64,000 nucleotides of DNA from UBA4732 sp002404095. GTDB lineage: Bacteria > Planctomycetota > Planctomycetia > Gemmatales > Gemmataceae. This document shows positions 41,199 to 50,146 of this stretch, one piece after another. Position 1 is the stretch's first letter. Every line of letters begins with the position of its first letter. The notes below the pieces were generated by a model. That model had not been told where the DNA came from. It did no database searches and saw nothing but the letters and a program-made list of their open reading frames with translations. The stretch lies in NCBI GenBank assembly GCA_036783645.1, contig DAIPWT010000019.1, positions 5,594 through 69,593 on the forward strand, given 5' to 3'. The translations under genes were made by a program, and so were the position numbers.

Positions 41199-43028
41199 TT
41201 ATTTTATTGGGGTTTGGCGAGCCGGGTCGCGTAAGCGCCCGGAGTTGGTTTCAACGATTGCGCCGAAACTCCGGGCGCTTACGCGACCCGGCTCGCCAGG
41301 AATCGTGAAATCGTAGATAAGAAACGTACTGGTCCGTGCGACAGGTCGATGCGTCGCCAGGAATTCCTGTGCCAGCCGAGCGGCCGGCGGCACGGCGGAC
41401 GAGATCAGGCAACCGTGAACCAACGTAGTGCTGACCGCCACCCGGCGACCCTTGACATAGGGCGCCACGTCCTCGGGTTTCTCCAGCGGCAGGTCTTGCA
41501 GACGCAACGGCCGCATCGGCAGACGGCTCAACGCGGGATCGGAGCCGAAATACCATACGTCCAGCGCTTCCGAACCCTGGCGCCGCTGCCAGCGGGCCAG
41601 TTCCTTGAGTCCTTGTCCCCAGTCCCAGTTGGCGTCGCTCACCAAACGGTCGCCGTTGGCCGGGTTTCCCCAAAATCGGTTGACGTAACATAGACCGTTC
41701 GGCCATACACTCCAGGAAGCGGTCGCCGACCAGAAGACCGCGCCGGCACAGCCGGCGACGACGACGCGGCCTCGCCATCCGAAGCCGAACGACCGTACCG
41801 CGTTGACGGCCGCGGTGGATATGCCTACCACGCCCAAAACCACCAAAGGTAGTACTAGCCGGACGCCGATTTGCACTTTCGCGTTCAGGCTAAACAACAG
41901 CATCGCCGCGGCGCACAAGACGGCCCAATTCCGCAGCGTTCGGGCGCGCACCACCAGCAGCAGCAACGGGGCCAATAACAGCGGTTCCGTGAGCTTGACG
42001 CTTAACACGGCGGGGAAGTAGTACCACAACGACCGCGCATCGGTTTGGCCGAGGATGTAGACGCCGTGGCCGCGAATGCTATGCGTCACCTGATGGACGA
42101 TGCCCTCGCCGGCGTTGCTAAAGACACGTGCGTGTTCAAAGAACCACACCATCGCCGTCGCGCCCGGCCCTTGCGGTAGGCTCCGCGCCCAGGCCAGACC
42201 GGACGCCTCCGGCTGCCAATCGCATCCGCAGTAAACGAACACCAGCGCCATGCTCAGGAATACGATCTGCGTGAGATCACCACGGAACGTGCCGCGCGCC
42301 GGAGCGCGCCACAGGGCGGCCCAAATGTCTTTGCCGCGGACCTTGGCGTCGCCGTCCCATAGCGGCGCCAGGCGGCGTTCCGCCTCGATCACAATCAGAC
42401 AGAGACCGCCGAAGACCAGTCCCGACGCCTTGGCGAGAACGGCAGCTGCAAACCATAACGCAGGCCAACCGACGCGCCTCAGCCACGGTCCATCGCGGCC
42501 GGCGCGGAAATGGACCACCAACGCCAACAGACACGCGGAAACGGCCACGTCGGTCGTGGCCAGGGCGGCATTGGCCAGGAAACTCGGTTCGCAGGCGAGC
42601 AGTGCGACGGCCAAGCGTCCGGCCCACGATCCGCCAAGCGAGTAGGCCGCTCGCCATGCGTAGAACAGCAGCAGCCACCAGAATACGAGCGCGGAAGCCC
42701 TGGCCCACGGCAACAGCTTGTCGAGATGGTTGAGCGGATCGACGCGGACGCCGCGCCAGGTTTCCCAAAGGTAGAGCGGCAATGTCTCTACATCGACTGG
42801 CAACGGCATGGTGCCGAGCTTCATCAGGCCGGAAGTGCTGCCGGTGTGCCAGCGTTCAAGGCCGCGTTGGACGTAAATCGGTTCGTCGAAGGTGGCGCCG
42901 AGTTGAGACGCCGCCGTCACGCACCAGAGCGAGGAGACGATGGCCCAAAACAGGAACCAGACGGCGTCGAAGAGTAGGGCCGAGCGCGGGAGGGCCGCGG
43001 TTTGTCGGGGCGGTAGGCTGTCAGGCAT
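41199..43028 (-). CDS. GT-C family membrane glycosyltransferase with repeat-derived tail
   Basis: A 609-residue protein with about ten hydrophobic segments. GATFDEPIYVQRG carries the acidic pair in the first extracytoplasmic loop; DANWDWGQGLKELARW is in the C-terminal part, as in the enzyme at 12119-13981. A GGAGG lies upstream of the ATG at 43028. After FLIYDFT, the last ~33 residues (PGEPGRVSARSFGAI.. to ..RQTPIK) are encoded by the hairpin at 41215-41298, implying the original stop was lost when the repeat inserted. Sugar donor and acceptor unknown. Confidence 0.82.
   Translation of the reverse strand: MPDSLPPRQTAALPRSALLFDAVWFLFWAIVSSLWCVTAASQLGATFDEPIYVQRGLERWHTGSTSGLMKLGTMPLPVDVETLPLYLWETWRGVRVDPLNHLDKLLPWARASALVFWWLLLFYAWRAAYSLGGSWAGRLAVALLACEPSFLANAALATTDVAVSACLLALVVHFRAGRDGPWLRRVGWPALWFAAAVLAKASGLVFGGLCLIVIEAERRLAPLWDGDAKVRGKDIWAALWRAPARGTFRGDLTQIVFLSMALVFVYCGCDWQPEASGLAWARSLPQGPGATAMVWFFEHARVFSNAGEGIVHQVTHSIRGHGVYILGQTDARSLWYYFPAVLSVKLTEPLLLAPLLLLVVRARTLRNWAVLCAAAMLLFSLNAKVQIGVRLVLPLVVLGVVGISTAAVNAVRSFGFGWRGRVVVAGCAGAVFWSATASWSVWPNGLCYVNRFWGNPANGDRLVSDANWDWGQGLKELARWQRRQGSEALDVWYFGSDPALSRLPMRPLRLQDLPLEKPEDVAPYVKGRRVAVSTTLVHGCLISSAVPPAARLAQEFLATHRPVARTSTFLIYDFTIPGEPGRVSARSFGAIVETNSGRLRDPARQTPIK
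41215..41298. repeat. Hairpin repeat family 6 overlapping a coding 3' end
   Basis: Perfect 32-base arms (41215-41246, 41267-41298) around a 20-base loop; the core is GGCGAGCCGGGTCGCGTAAG. It lies wholly inside the last 34 codons of the glycosyltransferase gene. Confidence 0.9.
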
Positions 43029-43127
43029 TGTTGCGGCCTCCTTGCCGCGGCCGAGGACGCGGGCAGGAAAACCATATGCGATTGTCCCGCCCGGTAACAA
43101 GGGCAACTGTCAGGTGGTTGCGTCCCC

Positions 43128-43196
43128 GTTTGTCCTATAAGTCCCATAAGTCCTATAGGACTTATGGGACTTTATAGGACTTATGGGACAAACGGA
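43128..43196. repeat. Palindromic array of TAAGTCCCATAAGTCC units
   Basis: Alternating direct and inverted copies of GTCCCATAAGTCCTATA flanked by GTTTGTCC and GGACAAAC. It can fold into a long AT-richer hairpin. It lies between the glycosyltransferase start and the DUF1559 stop, both on the minus strand. Confidence 0.8.
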
Positions 43197-43216
43197 GACG
43201 CCGCCTGCCAGGGAAG

Positions 43217-44137
43217 TCAATACTGGCTTTGATCGACAACTTCGCCGCCCGCCTTCGTCACCAACGCCGCCAGTACGCACAGACTAACGCCGCTGGTCAG
43301 GAAATGCACCGAACCGTCGGCGAATACCACATTGGCGCCGCTGGTGTGAAAGCTGTACACCTCGCTGTCGTTGGAGCAGTTGAGGGCGCACGGGCCGGGC
43401 GTACTGCCGTCCGGGTTGGAGCCGTCGATGCTGAAAGCCGCGCCGGGGTCGGCCCAACCGCCTTCCTTTTTGAGGGTAGGCAACAGCTTGCCGCCCGCCG
43501 CGTACCACTGCGGCCGGCCCGCGTCCTCCGCGATCAAGATGCTACTGGAAGTGCCGTCCGTGATGTCGGCGAAGCGCGTCGGGTTGTTGCGCACGATCGT
43601 ACCGACGATGCGCGGGTCGTCCGGGTTAGTAGTGCTGTACTGGAAGCATTTGAACGCCACGAACGTCTTGAGGGCGCTGACGGAACTGTAATCGCCGCAG
43701 GCGCGCGGGGCCGTGCTGCCGCCGGGCGACGAAGGCGTCGTGTCAAACCGATTACCCATCGGCGTGCTGGAGCAGTTGTAGATTTTCATCTGGAACGCGA
43801 TGGCCGGCTGGTTGAGCGGGTTGTTCCAGTCCACGGTGTAATTGTACATCTTGAAGACGTTATCCTGCTCGATGTACGGCAGGAGGGCAGCGGTCCAGGA
43901 GTGTTGCGGCGTGGTGGTGACGCGGCCGACGGGGAAGGCGCCACGGGAGCTTTCGTAGTTCATAAAGCCCAGGCCGATCTGCTTGAGATTGTTGGAGCAG
44001 GACATACGCGAGGCGGCCTTGCGCACTTTCTGCACGGCCGGCAGTAACAGGCCGATAAGGACGGCGATGATGGCGATCACGACGAGCAACTCGATCAGCG
44101 TGAACGCCTTGGTTCGGGCACGGTTCGGCAAACGCAT
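43217..44137 (-). CDS. DUF1559 prepilin-type pseudopilin-like protein
   Basis: A 306-residue planctomycete DUF1559 protein. The N-terminus KAFTLIELLVVIAIIAVLIGLLLPAVQKVR is a type IV prepilin cleavage/methylation signal and hydrophobic helix. It is followed by RMSCSNNLKQIGLGFMNYESSRGAFP and, at the C-terminus, HTSGANVVFADGSVHFL, the H-X9-DG motif (here with one fewer spacing residue). GGAGG precedes the ATG at 44137. It lies 56 bases downstream of a small lipoprotein gene, a frequent pairing. Localised to the envelope; exact role unknown. Confidence 0.95.
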   Translation of the reverse strand: MRLPNRARTKAFTLIELLVVIAIIAVLIGLLLPAVQKVRKAASRMSCSNNLKQIGLGFMNYESSRGAFPVGRVTTTPQHSWTAALLPYIEQDNVFKMYNYTVDWNNPLNQPAIAFQMKIYNCSSTPMGNRFDTTPSSPGGSTAPRACGDYSSVSALKTFVAFKCFQYSTTNPDDPRIVGTIVRNNPTRFADITDGTSSSILIAEDAGRPQWYAAGGKLLPTLKKEGGWADPGAAFSIDGSNPDGSTPGPCALNCSNDSEVYSFHTSGANVVFADGSVHFLTSGVSLCVLAALVTKAGGEVVDQSQY

Positions 44138-44193
44138 GACAAAAACCTCCGAATGAGAATAAAAACGATACGAAGAGTCTGTTACGATCTTTC

Positions 44194-44652
44194 TCATCGC
44201 TCCTGCGCACGAGTAGTAAGGCTGGCGGCGGCCTCACGAGTCAGCTGGAACGGCGGTAATTCCGTCGGCCCTTCCTTGACCTCGGCCTGGAGGGAAGTCG
44301 TGGCCGCCGCCGCGTATTTGCCGAGCGGGGCGACAGCGCCGTCGTCGCCCGATTCGGACTTCTTTTCCCAATAAATAGTGACGGCGTACTTGCCGGCGGG
44401 TGCGCCGTCATTGGTCTTGTAAGTCGAGATTTGGAAGGAGCCGTCGTCGCCGACCTGGGCGCGCGGCTGATCGCCCTTGGTGAAGTCCTTGTTGTCGGCG
44501 GGGGGATAAAAGATGACGTAGGCGCCCTTGGCGGGCTGGCCGTCAAAGAAGACTTTGCCGTGGACGGGAAACACCTTCTTTGCGGCGGGGCCGCACGAAG
44601 CGCAGGCCAGCGCGGTGGCGGCGATCAGACAGACGGTGAAGAAGCGAGGCAT
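44194..44652 (-). CDS. Small lipoprotein with carboxypeptidase-regulatory-like fold
   Basis: A 152-residue protein. The lipoprotein signal MPRFFTVCLIAATALACASC gives a lipobox ending at Cys-20. Then VHGKVFFDGQPAKGAYVIFYPPADN, GDDGSFQISTYKTNDGAPAGKYAVTIYW, the pattern of beta-sandwich carboxypeptidase regulatory-like domains seen in these planctomycete lipoproteins. GGAG lies 8 bases upstream of the ATG at 44652. It precedes the DUF1559 gene and is probably co-transcribed with it. The 325-base gap 44653-44977 between this gene and the divergent GT-C gene contains no gene or repeat that I can see and must hold both promoters. Confidence 0.88.
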   Translation of the reverse strand: MPRFFTVCLIAATALACASCGPAAKKVFPVHGKVFFDGQPAKGAYVIFYPPADNKDFTKGDQPRAQVGDDGSFQISTYKTNDGAPAGKYAVTIYWEKKSESGDDGAVAPLGKYAAAATTSLQAEVKEGPTELPPFQLTREAAASLTTRAQER

Positions 44653-44977
44653 CGGTCGGCTCCTTGCTAGGGGATGGAATGAACATTTCCTCCCTCGGAA
44701 AGCCCAGTCTATGGCCGCGCTTTGGTCCTGCGAAGGGGTGTTTGGCAGATTCACCGAAGGCTCTCCGGCGCCTCATCGCATCGACACGAATTACTCACGA
44801 AACGTGGAAATCAGGCGTAAAATGAAGGCGAGCGGCGAGGCTCTATGCCTGCCATCGGCATCCGCCGGGATAAACCCGGCGGCTCGCTTGGTGCTCTGAT
44901 CTCAGTTGACCGTCCTTCGCCATTCCGTTATGTCCGCTCTCTGGACGCCCTGCGGCCATGCACGGAGGCGAACGGAC

Positions 44978-46378
44978 ATGCCAGCGCGGAATCGGTTGGT
45001 CCTCATCGCCTTGTTGGCGCTGGGCCTGGCGCTGCGAGGCTGGCATTACCTGCGCGGTCCGTCGATGTGGCACGACGAGGCGGCCGTCGTACTCAACGTC
45101 TTGTACAAGAGTTACGGCGAACTGCTGGGGCCGCTGACCTTCCATGAGGCCGCGCCGCCGCTGTTCCTTTGGATGGAAAAAGCGGTTGCCGCGGCCTTGG
45201 GCGATGGCGTATACGCCCTGCGTTTGCCGCTTTTTCTGGCCAGCTGCGCCGCCATGTTGCTTCTGGCGTGGGCCGCCGGCCGTTTGCTCGAAGCTCGTGC
45301 GGTCCCTTGGGCTGTCTTTCTCTTCGCCGTTTCCGAACAACTTTCCTGGCACGCCTGCGAGGCCAAACCCTACGCCTTCGACGTGCTGGCCGCGACCGTT
45401 CTCCTTGCCCTCTACGCCGCCACGCCAGCGGGGCCGTTATGGCGCCGGCTGATCCTCTTTACCCTGCCGGCGCCGATCCTGGTTTTCCTGTCTTACCCGG
45501 CCTGCTTCCTTTACGGCGGCGTGTTAGCGGCGCTTGCCCCGGCGGTGTGGCGCGAGAAACGAGCCTCGGGGTTCGTCGCGTATGGACTGCTCGCCGTCAC
45601 GGTCGGCGGCTCCTTTCTGCTGCTCCTCATCGGCCCCGTCCACGCTCAACACGATGCGGAAGTCGTCTCGTGCTGGACGAACGCCTTTCCGGACTGGGAT
45701 CGGCCGTGGACCGTGCCCGCTTGGACGCTTTTTTCTACCTTTGATATCTTCCGTTATTGTTGTAAACCATTGGGCCAACTCCTCGTGCCGCTTACGGTAC
45801 TCGGGGCAGTCGTCCTATGGCGACGTGGGCAACGGCCGCTGGTCGCGTTGCTGATCGTCCCTATCCTGCTGGCTCTGGCGGCGGCCTTCGCGCACCGCTA
45901 TCCCTACGGCGGCGCGCGGGTGCTGGTCTACGCGGCGCCGGCCCTTGTTCTTCTCATCGCCACCGGCACGCCCGTCGCCTGGGATTGGTTGCGACGATAT
46001 CATCGACTGGCGCCGGCCGCGCTGGCGTTACTCTTCTTGCCGCCGTTAATTGCCGCGGGACGCGCGTCCGTCTTTTCCTGGCCGCGCGCGGACACGGCCG
46101 GCGCCGCCGCCTACGTTTTGGCCCACCGCCAGACGACGGACCTTGTTGAGGGCAACGACTGGACGCATCAGTATTATTTCCGCCGACTCGGATCAGCGTT
46201 CCAGCCTACCGCGGTTGCCGATACGACGGCGGGGCGGTGCTGGATCGTGTACACGGAAGAACGTCCTTCGGCGGAGCGGCTACCGGCCGCGATGGGTCAA
46301 GGTCCGGCCGGATGGGTCGCCGTGGAGCGGCGCGAATTTGATTTCACGACCGTGCTGCTGTTGGAGCGACGACCGTAG
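44978..46378 (+). CDS. GT-C family membrane glycosyltransferase
   Basis: A 466-residue multi-pass protein. MWHDEAAVVLNVLYKSYGELLGPLTFHEAAPPLFLWMEK carries the Asp-Glu of the first extracytoplasmic loop and the APPLFLW motif of dolichyl-phosphate-mannose-transferase-like enzymes. About nine membrane segments follow, ending in a short soluble domain (EGNDWTHQYYFRRLG). The ATG at 44978 has GGAGG ~9 bases upstream; the frame opens earlier but without family sequence. Third GT-C enzyme of the window. Confidence 0.82.
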   Translation: MPARNRLVLIALLALGLALRGWHYLRGPSMWHDEAAVVLNVLYKSYGELLGPLTFHEAAPPLFLWMEKAVAAALGDGVYALRLPLFLASCAAMLLLAWAAGRLLEARAVPWAVFLFAVSEQLSWHACEAKPYAFDVLAATVLLALYAATPAGPLWRRLILFTLPAPILVFLSYPACFLYGGVLAALAPAVWREKRASGFVAYGLLAVTVGGSFLLLLIGPVHAQHDAEVVSCWTNAFPDWDRPWTVPAWTLFSTFDIFRYCCKPLGQLLVPLTVLGAVVLWRRGQRPLVALLIVPILLALAAAFAHRYPYGGARVLVYAAPALVLLIATGTPVAWDWLRRYHRLAPAALALLFLPPLIAAGRASVFSWPRADTAGAAAYVLAHRQTTDLVEGNDWTHQYYFRRLGSAFQPTAVADTTAGRCWIVYTEERPSAERLPAAMGQGPAGWVAVERREFDFTTVLLLERRP

Positions 46379-46424
46379 GTGAGCGGCCATTGTTTTTTCG
46401 CGGGAACAGGATGTAAGAGTTTAA

Positions 46425-46712
46425 TCAAGGCAGAGGCAGTATCTCATGGACCAGCTTTTCGATAAACAATCGCTCTGGCGCGGTCGCGTCATCCACCCAG
46501 AACTCCAGCCGATGCCACGAGCCGCTGTCGGCGAAGCCGAGTCGAAACAAGAAGTAGGATTCAGGCTCGTCGGGGGCGCGCGACCTACGCAATCGTTCGG
46601 CCTGCGCGGGTAACGAATGGTGAAGAGCGACTAGAACCATTACCAAACCCTGCGCGATAAACCGCAAGCGCCGATTGTGGCGCTCATGTGTGGCGGAACG
46701 ACGGTATTCCAT
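46425..46712 (-). CDS. Hypothetical protein, downstream member of pyrD cluster
   Basis: A 95-residue protein starting MEYRRSATHERHNRRLRF, with a short hydrophobic stretch (AQGLVMVLVALHHSLPAQA) that may be a signal or anchor. Then DEPESYFLFRLGFADSGSWHRLEFWVDDATAPERLFIEKLVHEI. Not recognised. It starts 10 bases after the 198-residue gene ends, so the two are probably co-expressed. The alternative start at 46784 overlaps that gene and is less likely. Confidence 0.45.
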   Translation of the reverse strand: MEYRRSATHERHNRRLRFIAQGLVMVLVALHHSLPAQAERLRRSRAPDEPESYFLFRLGFADSGSWHRLEFWVDDATAPERLFIEKLVHEILPLP

Positions 46713-46722
46713 TCCATTGAAG

Positions 46723-47319
46723 TTATTCCTTAACGAGCGGCCCGCCCTGTAGCACTCGGTTGAGAACGTCTTCCACATATTCATATTCCCCTCTCTCGAA
46801 TTCCGCTCGCCGTTCCTCAGCGGATTGGCGCGGTTCGTCCCACGCCGGTGCTGGAAACGGAGAAATCAACCACTCGCAAAGGGCGACCACCGCCTCCCTC
46901 AACTGAATAAGCGCCTGGATCGACTCGTCCAGCGGCTTGAGGTCAAAGGCATCGAGCGATGTTTCTGAGGCTTTCAACGCCCGATCTCGGACGCGGCCGG
47001 CAAGTTGTAGTTGGTGGTCCACGATCCCCAGGAATTCGGTGTAAAACTCATGGATGTCCTCAATGGGCCGCGCCGTCCATCGCCGCTGTCCCCTATCGAA
47101 CGCCGCCTTGAGGCGGCCGGACGAGCGCACGCAATCCTCAATTAACCATTGTTCCTCTTGGGAAAGGGCATCCGAATCTTCGATGGTCGGACCCAAGCAA
47201 TCCAGCGCGCGGCTCAACCCCTCGGTTTGCGCCTTTCGGGAGAGGATAACAGCGTTTCGCGAATGGCACAGCGCCTCGTTTTGCGCCTTGAGGGAGAGGA
47301 TAAGAATGTTCTCAGTCAT
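46723..47319 (-). CDS. Hypothetical helical protein, middle member of pyrD cluster
   Basis: A 198-residue soluble, highly helical protein: MTENILILSLKAQNEALCHSRNAVILSRKAQTEGLSRALD, then EQWLIEDCVRSSGRLKAAFDRGQRRW and HEFYTEFLGIVDHQLQLAGRVRDRALKA. The N-terminus contains two copies of a short ILSxKAQ(N/T)EALxxxR-like unit. I do not recognise the family. The start at 47319 is 50 bases after the pyrD stop on the same strand, suggesting read-through transcription. Confidence 0.55.
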   Translation of the reverse strand: MTENILILSLKAQNEALCHSRNAVILSRKAQTEGLSRALDCLGPTIEDSDALSQEEQWLIEDCVRSSGRLKAAFDRGQRRWTARPIEDIHEFYTEFLGIVDHQLQLAGRVRDRALKASETSLDAFDLKPLDESIQALIQLREAVVALCEWLISPFPAPAWDEPRQSAEERRAEFERGEYEYVEDVLNRVLQGGPLVKE

Positions 47320-47369
47320 TATATCAACCTCTATCTTTACTTCCTGGCGATCCTGAACAACATCAAGTC

Positions 47370-48302
47370 CTATTTTAAGCGTTCCCCGGCCTGGACGCAA
47401 TTCAAAGTGCCCACAACCTCGCCCACGCTCGCGGCCCCGAGTTGGGTCAACGCCGCTGGCAACTCCTCGACCACGCGAACCGACGCCGTGGGATCGTAGA
47501 AGTTGACCGTGCCCAGCTGCACCGCGCTCGCCCCTGCAACCAGAAATTCCATCACGTCATCAAGCGTCGCGATGCCGCCGCCGCCGATAATTGGGATGTT
47601 GACACTCCGCGCTGTCCGCCATACCAACCGCAGCGCCAACGGCTTGATCGCCGGCCCACTCAGGCCGCCGGTCACATTTCCAAGGATCGGCCGGCGCCGC
47701 CTCCAGTCCACCGCCATGCCTACGAAGGTATTCACCAGCGATACGGCGTCGGCGCCGCCATCGGCCGCTGCCTGGGCGATGGGCACAATGTCCGTGACGT
47801 TCGGCGTGAGCTTGGCGATCAGCGGCAGGGGACAAACCGCGCGCACCCGTTGCACCACGCGCCGCGTTGTCTCCGGGTCCACGGCGAAATCGACGCCGCC
47901 GGATACGTTCGGACACGATAGGTTCAGCTCCAGCGCCGCCAGACCCGGTTCGCGCCCAATCATCTCCGCCATGTCCACGAATTCCTGCTCATTTTTGCCG
48001 GCGATGTTGGCGATGATGGCCGTCGGCAGCGTGCGCAGATACGGCAGGTGATGGCTGATGAAGTGTTCGATGCCGTCGTTGTCGAGGCCGATGGCGTTGA
48101 GCATTCCCGACGGCGTTTCGACGGTGCGCGGCGGCGGATTGCCGGCGCGCGGCTGGCGCGTCACCGTCTTGGGAATGACGCCGCCAAGCCGGGCGAAATC
48201 GACCACGCCGGCCATCTCCCGCGCGTAGCCGAACGTGCCCGATGCGACGAGAACGGGATTGCGAAGCTGCAATCGGCCGAGGGCGACGGATAGGTCAGGC
48301 AT
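47370..48302 (-). CDS. pyrD: Dihydroorotate dehydrogenase, class 1B catalytic subunit
   Basis: A 310-residue FMN enzyme of pyrimidine synthesis (dihydroorotate to orotate). Motifs: LRNPVLVASGTFGYAREMAGVVDFARLGGVIPKTVTRQPRAGNP, LNAIGLDNDGIEHF, ALELNLSCPNVSGG (catalytic Cys), LIAKLTPNVTDI (FMN Lys), VSLVNTFVGMAVDWRRRRPILGN and IIGGGGIATLDDVMEFLVAGASAVQLGT. The IA/IB classes share the active-site Cys; no PyrK electron-transfer subunit is adjacent, so the acceptor is unclear. The ATG at 48302 is the family start. The 196-base gap to the divergent secretin gene carries both promoters. Confidence 0.95.
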   Translation of the reverse strand: MPDLSVALGRLQLRNPVLVASGTFGYAREMAGVVDFARLGGVIPKTVTRQPRAGNPPPRTVETPSGMLNAIGLDNDGIEHFISHHLPYLRTLPTAIIANIAGKNEQEFVDMAEMIGREPGLAALELNLSCPNVSGGVDFAVDPETTRRVVQRVRAVCPLPLIAKLTPNVTDIVPIAQAAADGGADAVSLVNTFVGMAVDWRRRRPILGNVTGGLSGPAIKPLALRLVWRTARSVNIPIIGGGGIATLDDVMEFLVAGASAVQLGTVNFYDPTASVRVVEELPAALTQLGAASVGEVVGTLNCVQAGERLK

Positions 48303-48498
48303 CGTGGTTTGGCCTCGTAACGCGGATCGCGCGACGGCGAACGATAGGGAAGAAGGAGCTTCTGTAGAGACATTGTACAAGCCGTTTGATTAGGCGGTTT
48401 GGTATTGCCCGCTTGAACGGACCGGATATGTTGCCGCATCCCGTGGGGAAGGCTTTCGATGGCCTTCCCCTCCGCACCGAAAATCCCGGGAGGCGTCT

Positions 48499-50019
48499 AT
48501 GTCGATTCGTTTGCTGTTTGTCGGTTGGCTGGGTCTATCGCTGTTCGCCGCGCCGAAGGCGCCGGCCGGCGAAAACGATTCCTGTCCGGCGCAAAAGTGC
48601 GACCGTGAAAAGGACGGGACCTATCCCCAGAAGAAGACCGAAAAAGAGCGCGAGATCGAGAGCAAGCTCCACACCAAGGTGACGCTGAACTTCACCGACG
48701 CGCCGCTCAGGCAGGTCATGGACGACTTGCGCGCCTCGTACGGGGTCAACATCTACGTCGATCAGCTGGCGCTGGACCAGGAAGGCGTCAGCATGGAACG
48801 CCCGGTATCCGTCAAACTGGAGGGCGTTTCGCTCAAATCGGCGCTGAACCTGATCCTGAAACAGGTCCATCTGACCTACATCATCAAGGACGAAGTGCTT
48901 CAGATCACCTCGGAGTCGGCGGCGCGCGGCAGGATGGAGCGCGTCACCTATCAGGTCGCCGATCTGGTCGTTCCGATTCCGAACTCGTCCGGCCCGCCGG
49001 CCCGGCAGACCGGCGCCAATCCGTACCCGACGGCCTATCCGCCCACGCAGACGTGCGAGGGGCAGCTCATCAAGCTCATCACGACAACGGTCGAGCCGCG
49101 CAGCTGGAGCGAGCTGGGCGGCGCCGGGACCATCTACTATCACCCGCTGACGAAGAGCCTTGTCATTAATCAGACGCCGGACGTCCAAGACCAGATCCTG
49201 GATGTGCTGAATTCGCTGCGGCGGCTGCAGAAGCAGGAAGTGGTCCTAGAAGTGAGTTTTCTCTCGGTGGACGAGACAGTCGCGGATCGTTTAATCGCGG
49301 AATTCAAAGGCAAGGAGGAAGTCAAGCTTGTCGCCGCCTCCGATACGCCACTGCGGATGTCGTTCCTCAACGACGCCGAGCGGTCCCGCCTGCTGGAAGT
49401 CGTCCAACGGGATCGCCGTGCCAACATCATGCAGACGCCCAACGTGACGACGTTCAGCGGCCAGTCCTCGACCAACGAGGTTATTGAGCAAAAGTCGTTC
49501 GTTACGAGCGTGGATATTCGCACCTCCTCGGACGGCAACCCAATCTTCCAGCCCGTCGTTGAGGAGATTCCCGTCGGAATGCGCATGACGGCGCGGCCAG
49601 TCATCTCAGCCGACCGGCGTACAATAAACGTGCGCCTGAGCATTAACCTGAGCAAGCTGGATGATCCTGAGTGCGATTTAAGTGCAATCGAGTTGCACCC
49701 CGCGCTGGCCGGCGAAGGCGGCGAGCCGTCACCGACATTTACCCAACTGCTCCAGCATCCCCGCATCTCCAGGTTTGGCCTGGACGGCGCCTTCACGATC
49801 CCCGACGGCGGTACGGCTCTGATCAGCGGTTGGAAGCGCGAACACGGAGTCCGAACGGAAACCGGCTTGCCGATGTTAACCGACATTCCGTATCTCGGCG
49901 AATTCTTCAAAGATGTCCGCTATACCCGCGAAAAAGAATGCGTACTCATGCTGGTGACGCCGCGCGCCTTCGTGGTGGAAGAGAAGGAGGTGAAGTGCGG
50001 CGGCTTGGACGGGGAGTAG
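48499..50019 (+). CDS. Secretin-like outer-membrane protein (short GspD/PilQ type)
   Basis: A 506-residue exported protein (signal MSIRLLFVGWLGLSLFAAPKAPAG). An STN/secretin-N module spans ~55-135 (KVTLNFTDAPLRQVMDDLRASYGVNIYVD, VSVKLEGVSLKSALNLILKQVHLTYIIKDEVLQIT). A second N-domain follows (IYYHPLTKSLVINQTPDVQDQILDVLNSLRRLQKQEVVLEVSFLSV). The C-terminal part carries the secretin-type region (IPDGGTALISGWKREHG, GLPMLTDIPYLGEFFKDVRYTREKECVLMLVTPRAF). No other type II secretion or pilus gene is nearby, which is usual for planctomycete orphan secretins. GGGAGG lies upstream of the ATG. Confidence 0.88.
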   Translation: MSIRLLFVGWLGLSLFAAPKAPAGENDSCPAQKCDREKDGTYPQKKTEKEREIESKLHTKVTLNFTDAPLRQVMDDLRASYGVNIYVDQLALDQEGVSMERPVSVKLEGVSLKSALNLILKQVHLTYIIKDEVLQITSESAARGRMERVTYQVADLVVPIPNSSGPPARQTGANPYPTAYPPTQTCEGQLIKLITTTVEPRSWSELGGAGTIYYHPLTKSLVINQTPDVQDQILDVLNSLRRLQKQEVVLEVSFLSVDETVADRLIAEFKGKEEVKLVAASDTPLRMSFLNDAERSRLLEVVQRDRRANIMQTPNVTTFSGQSSTNEVIEQKSFVTSVDIRTSSDGNPIFQPVVEEIPVGMRMTARPVISADRRTINVRLSINLSKLDDPECDLSAIELHPALAGEGGEPSPTFTQLLQHPRISRFGLDGAFTIPDGGTALISGWKREHGVRTETGLPMLTDIPYLGEFFKDVRYTREKECVLMLVTPRAFVVEEKEVKCGGLDGE

Positions 50020-50035
50020 CCAGGAGTGAACGCCT

Positions 50036-50065
50036 CTCGTTCCCGAACAGGAGTTCGGGAACGAG
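50036..50065. terminator. Strong hairpin after the secretin gene
   Basis: CTCGTTCCCGAAC, AGGA, GTTCGGGAACGAG: 13-base perfect stem and a tetraloop, 17 bases after the stop. No U-tract, but the position fits a terminator or 3' processing site. Confidence 0.65.
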
Positions 50066-50146
50066 CGGGGACGCCCCCGCAACTGGCGCCGGCAGTCCGC
50101 CTACAATAGCGCGGCCACGCATACAACCACCATTGAGGACCAACCA

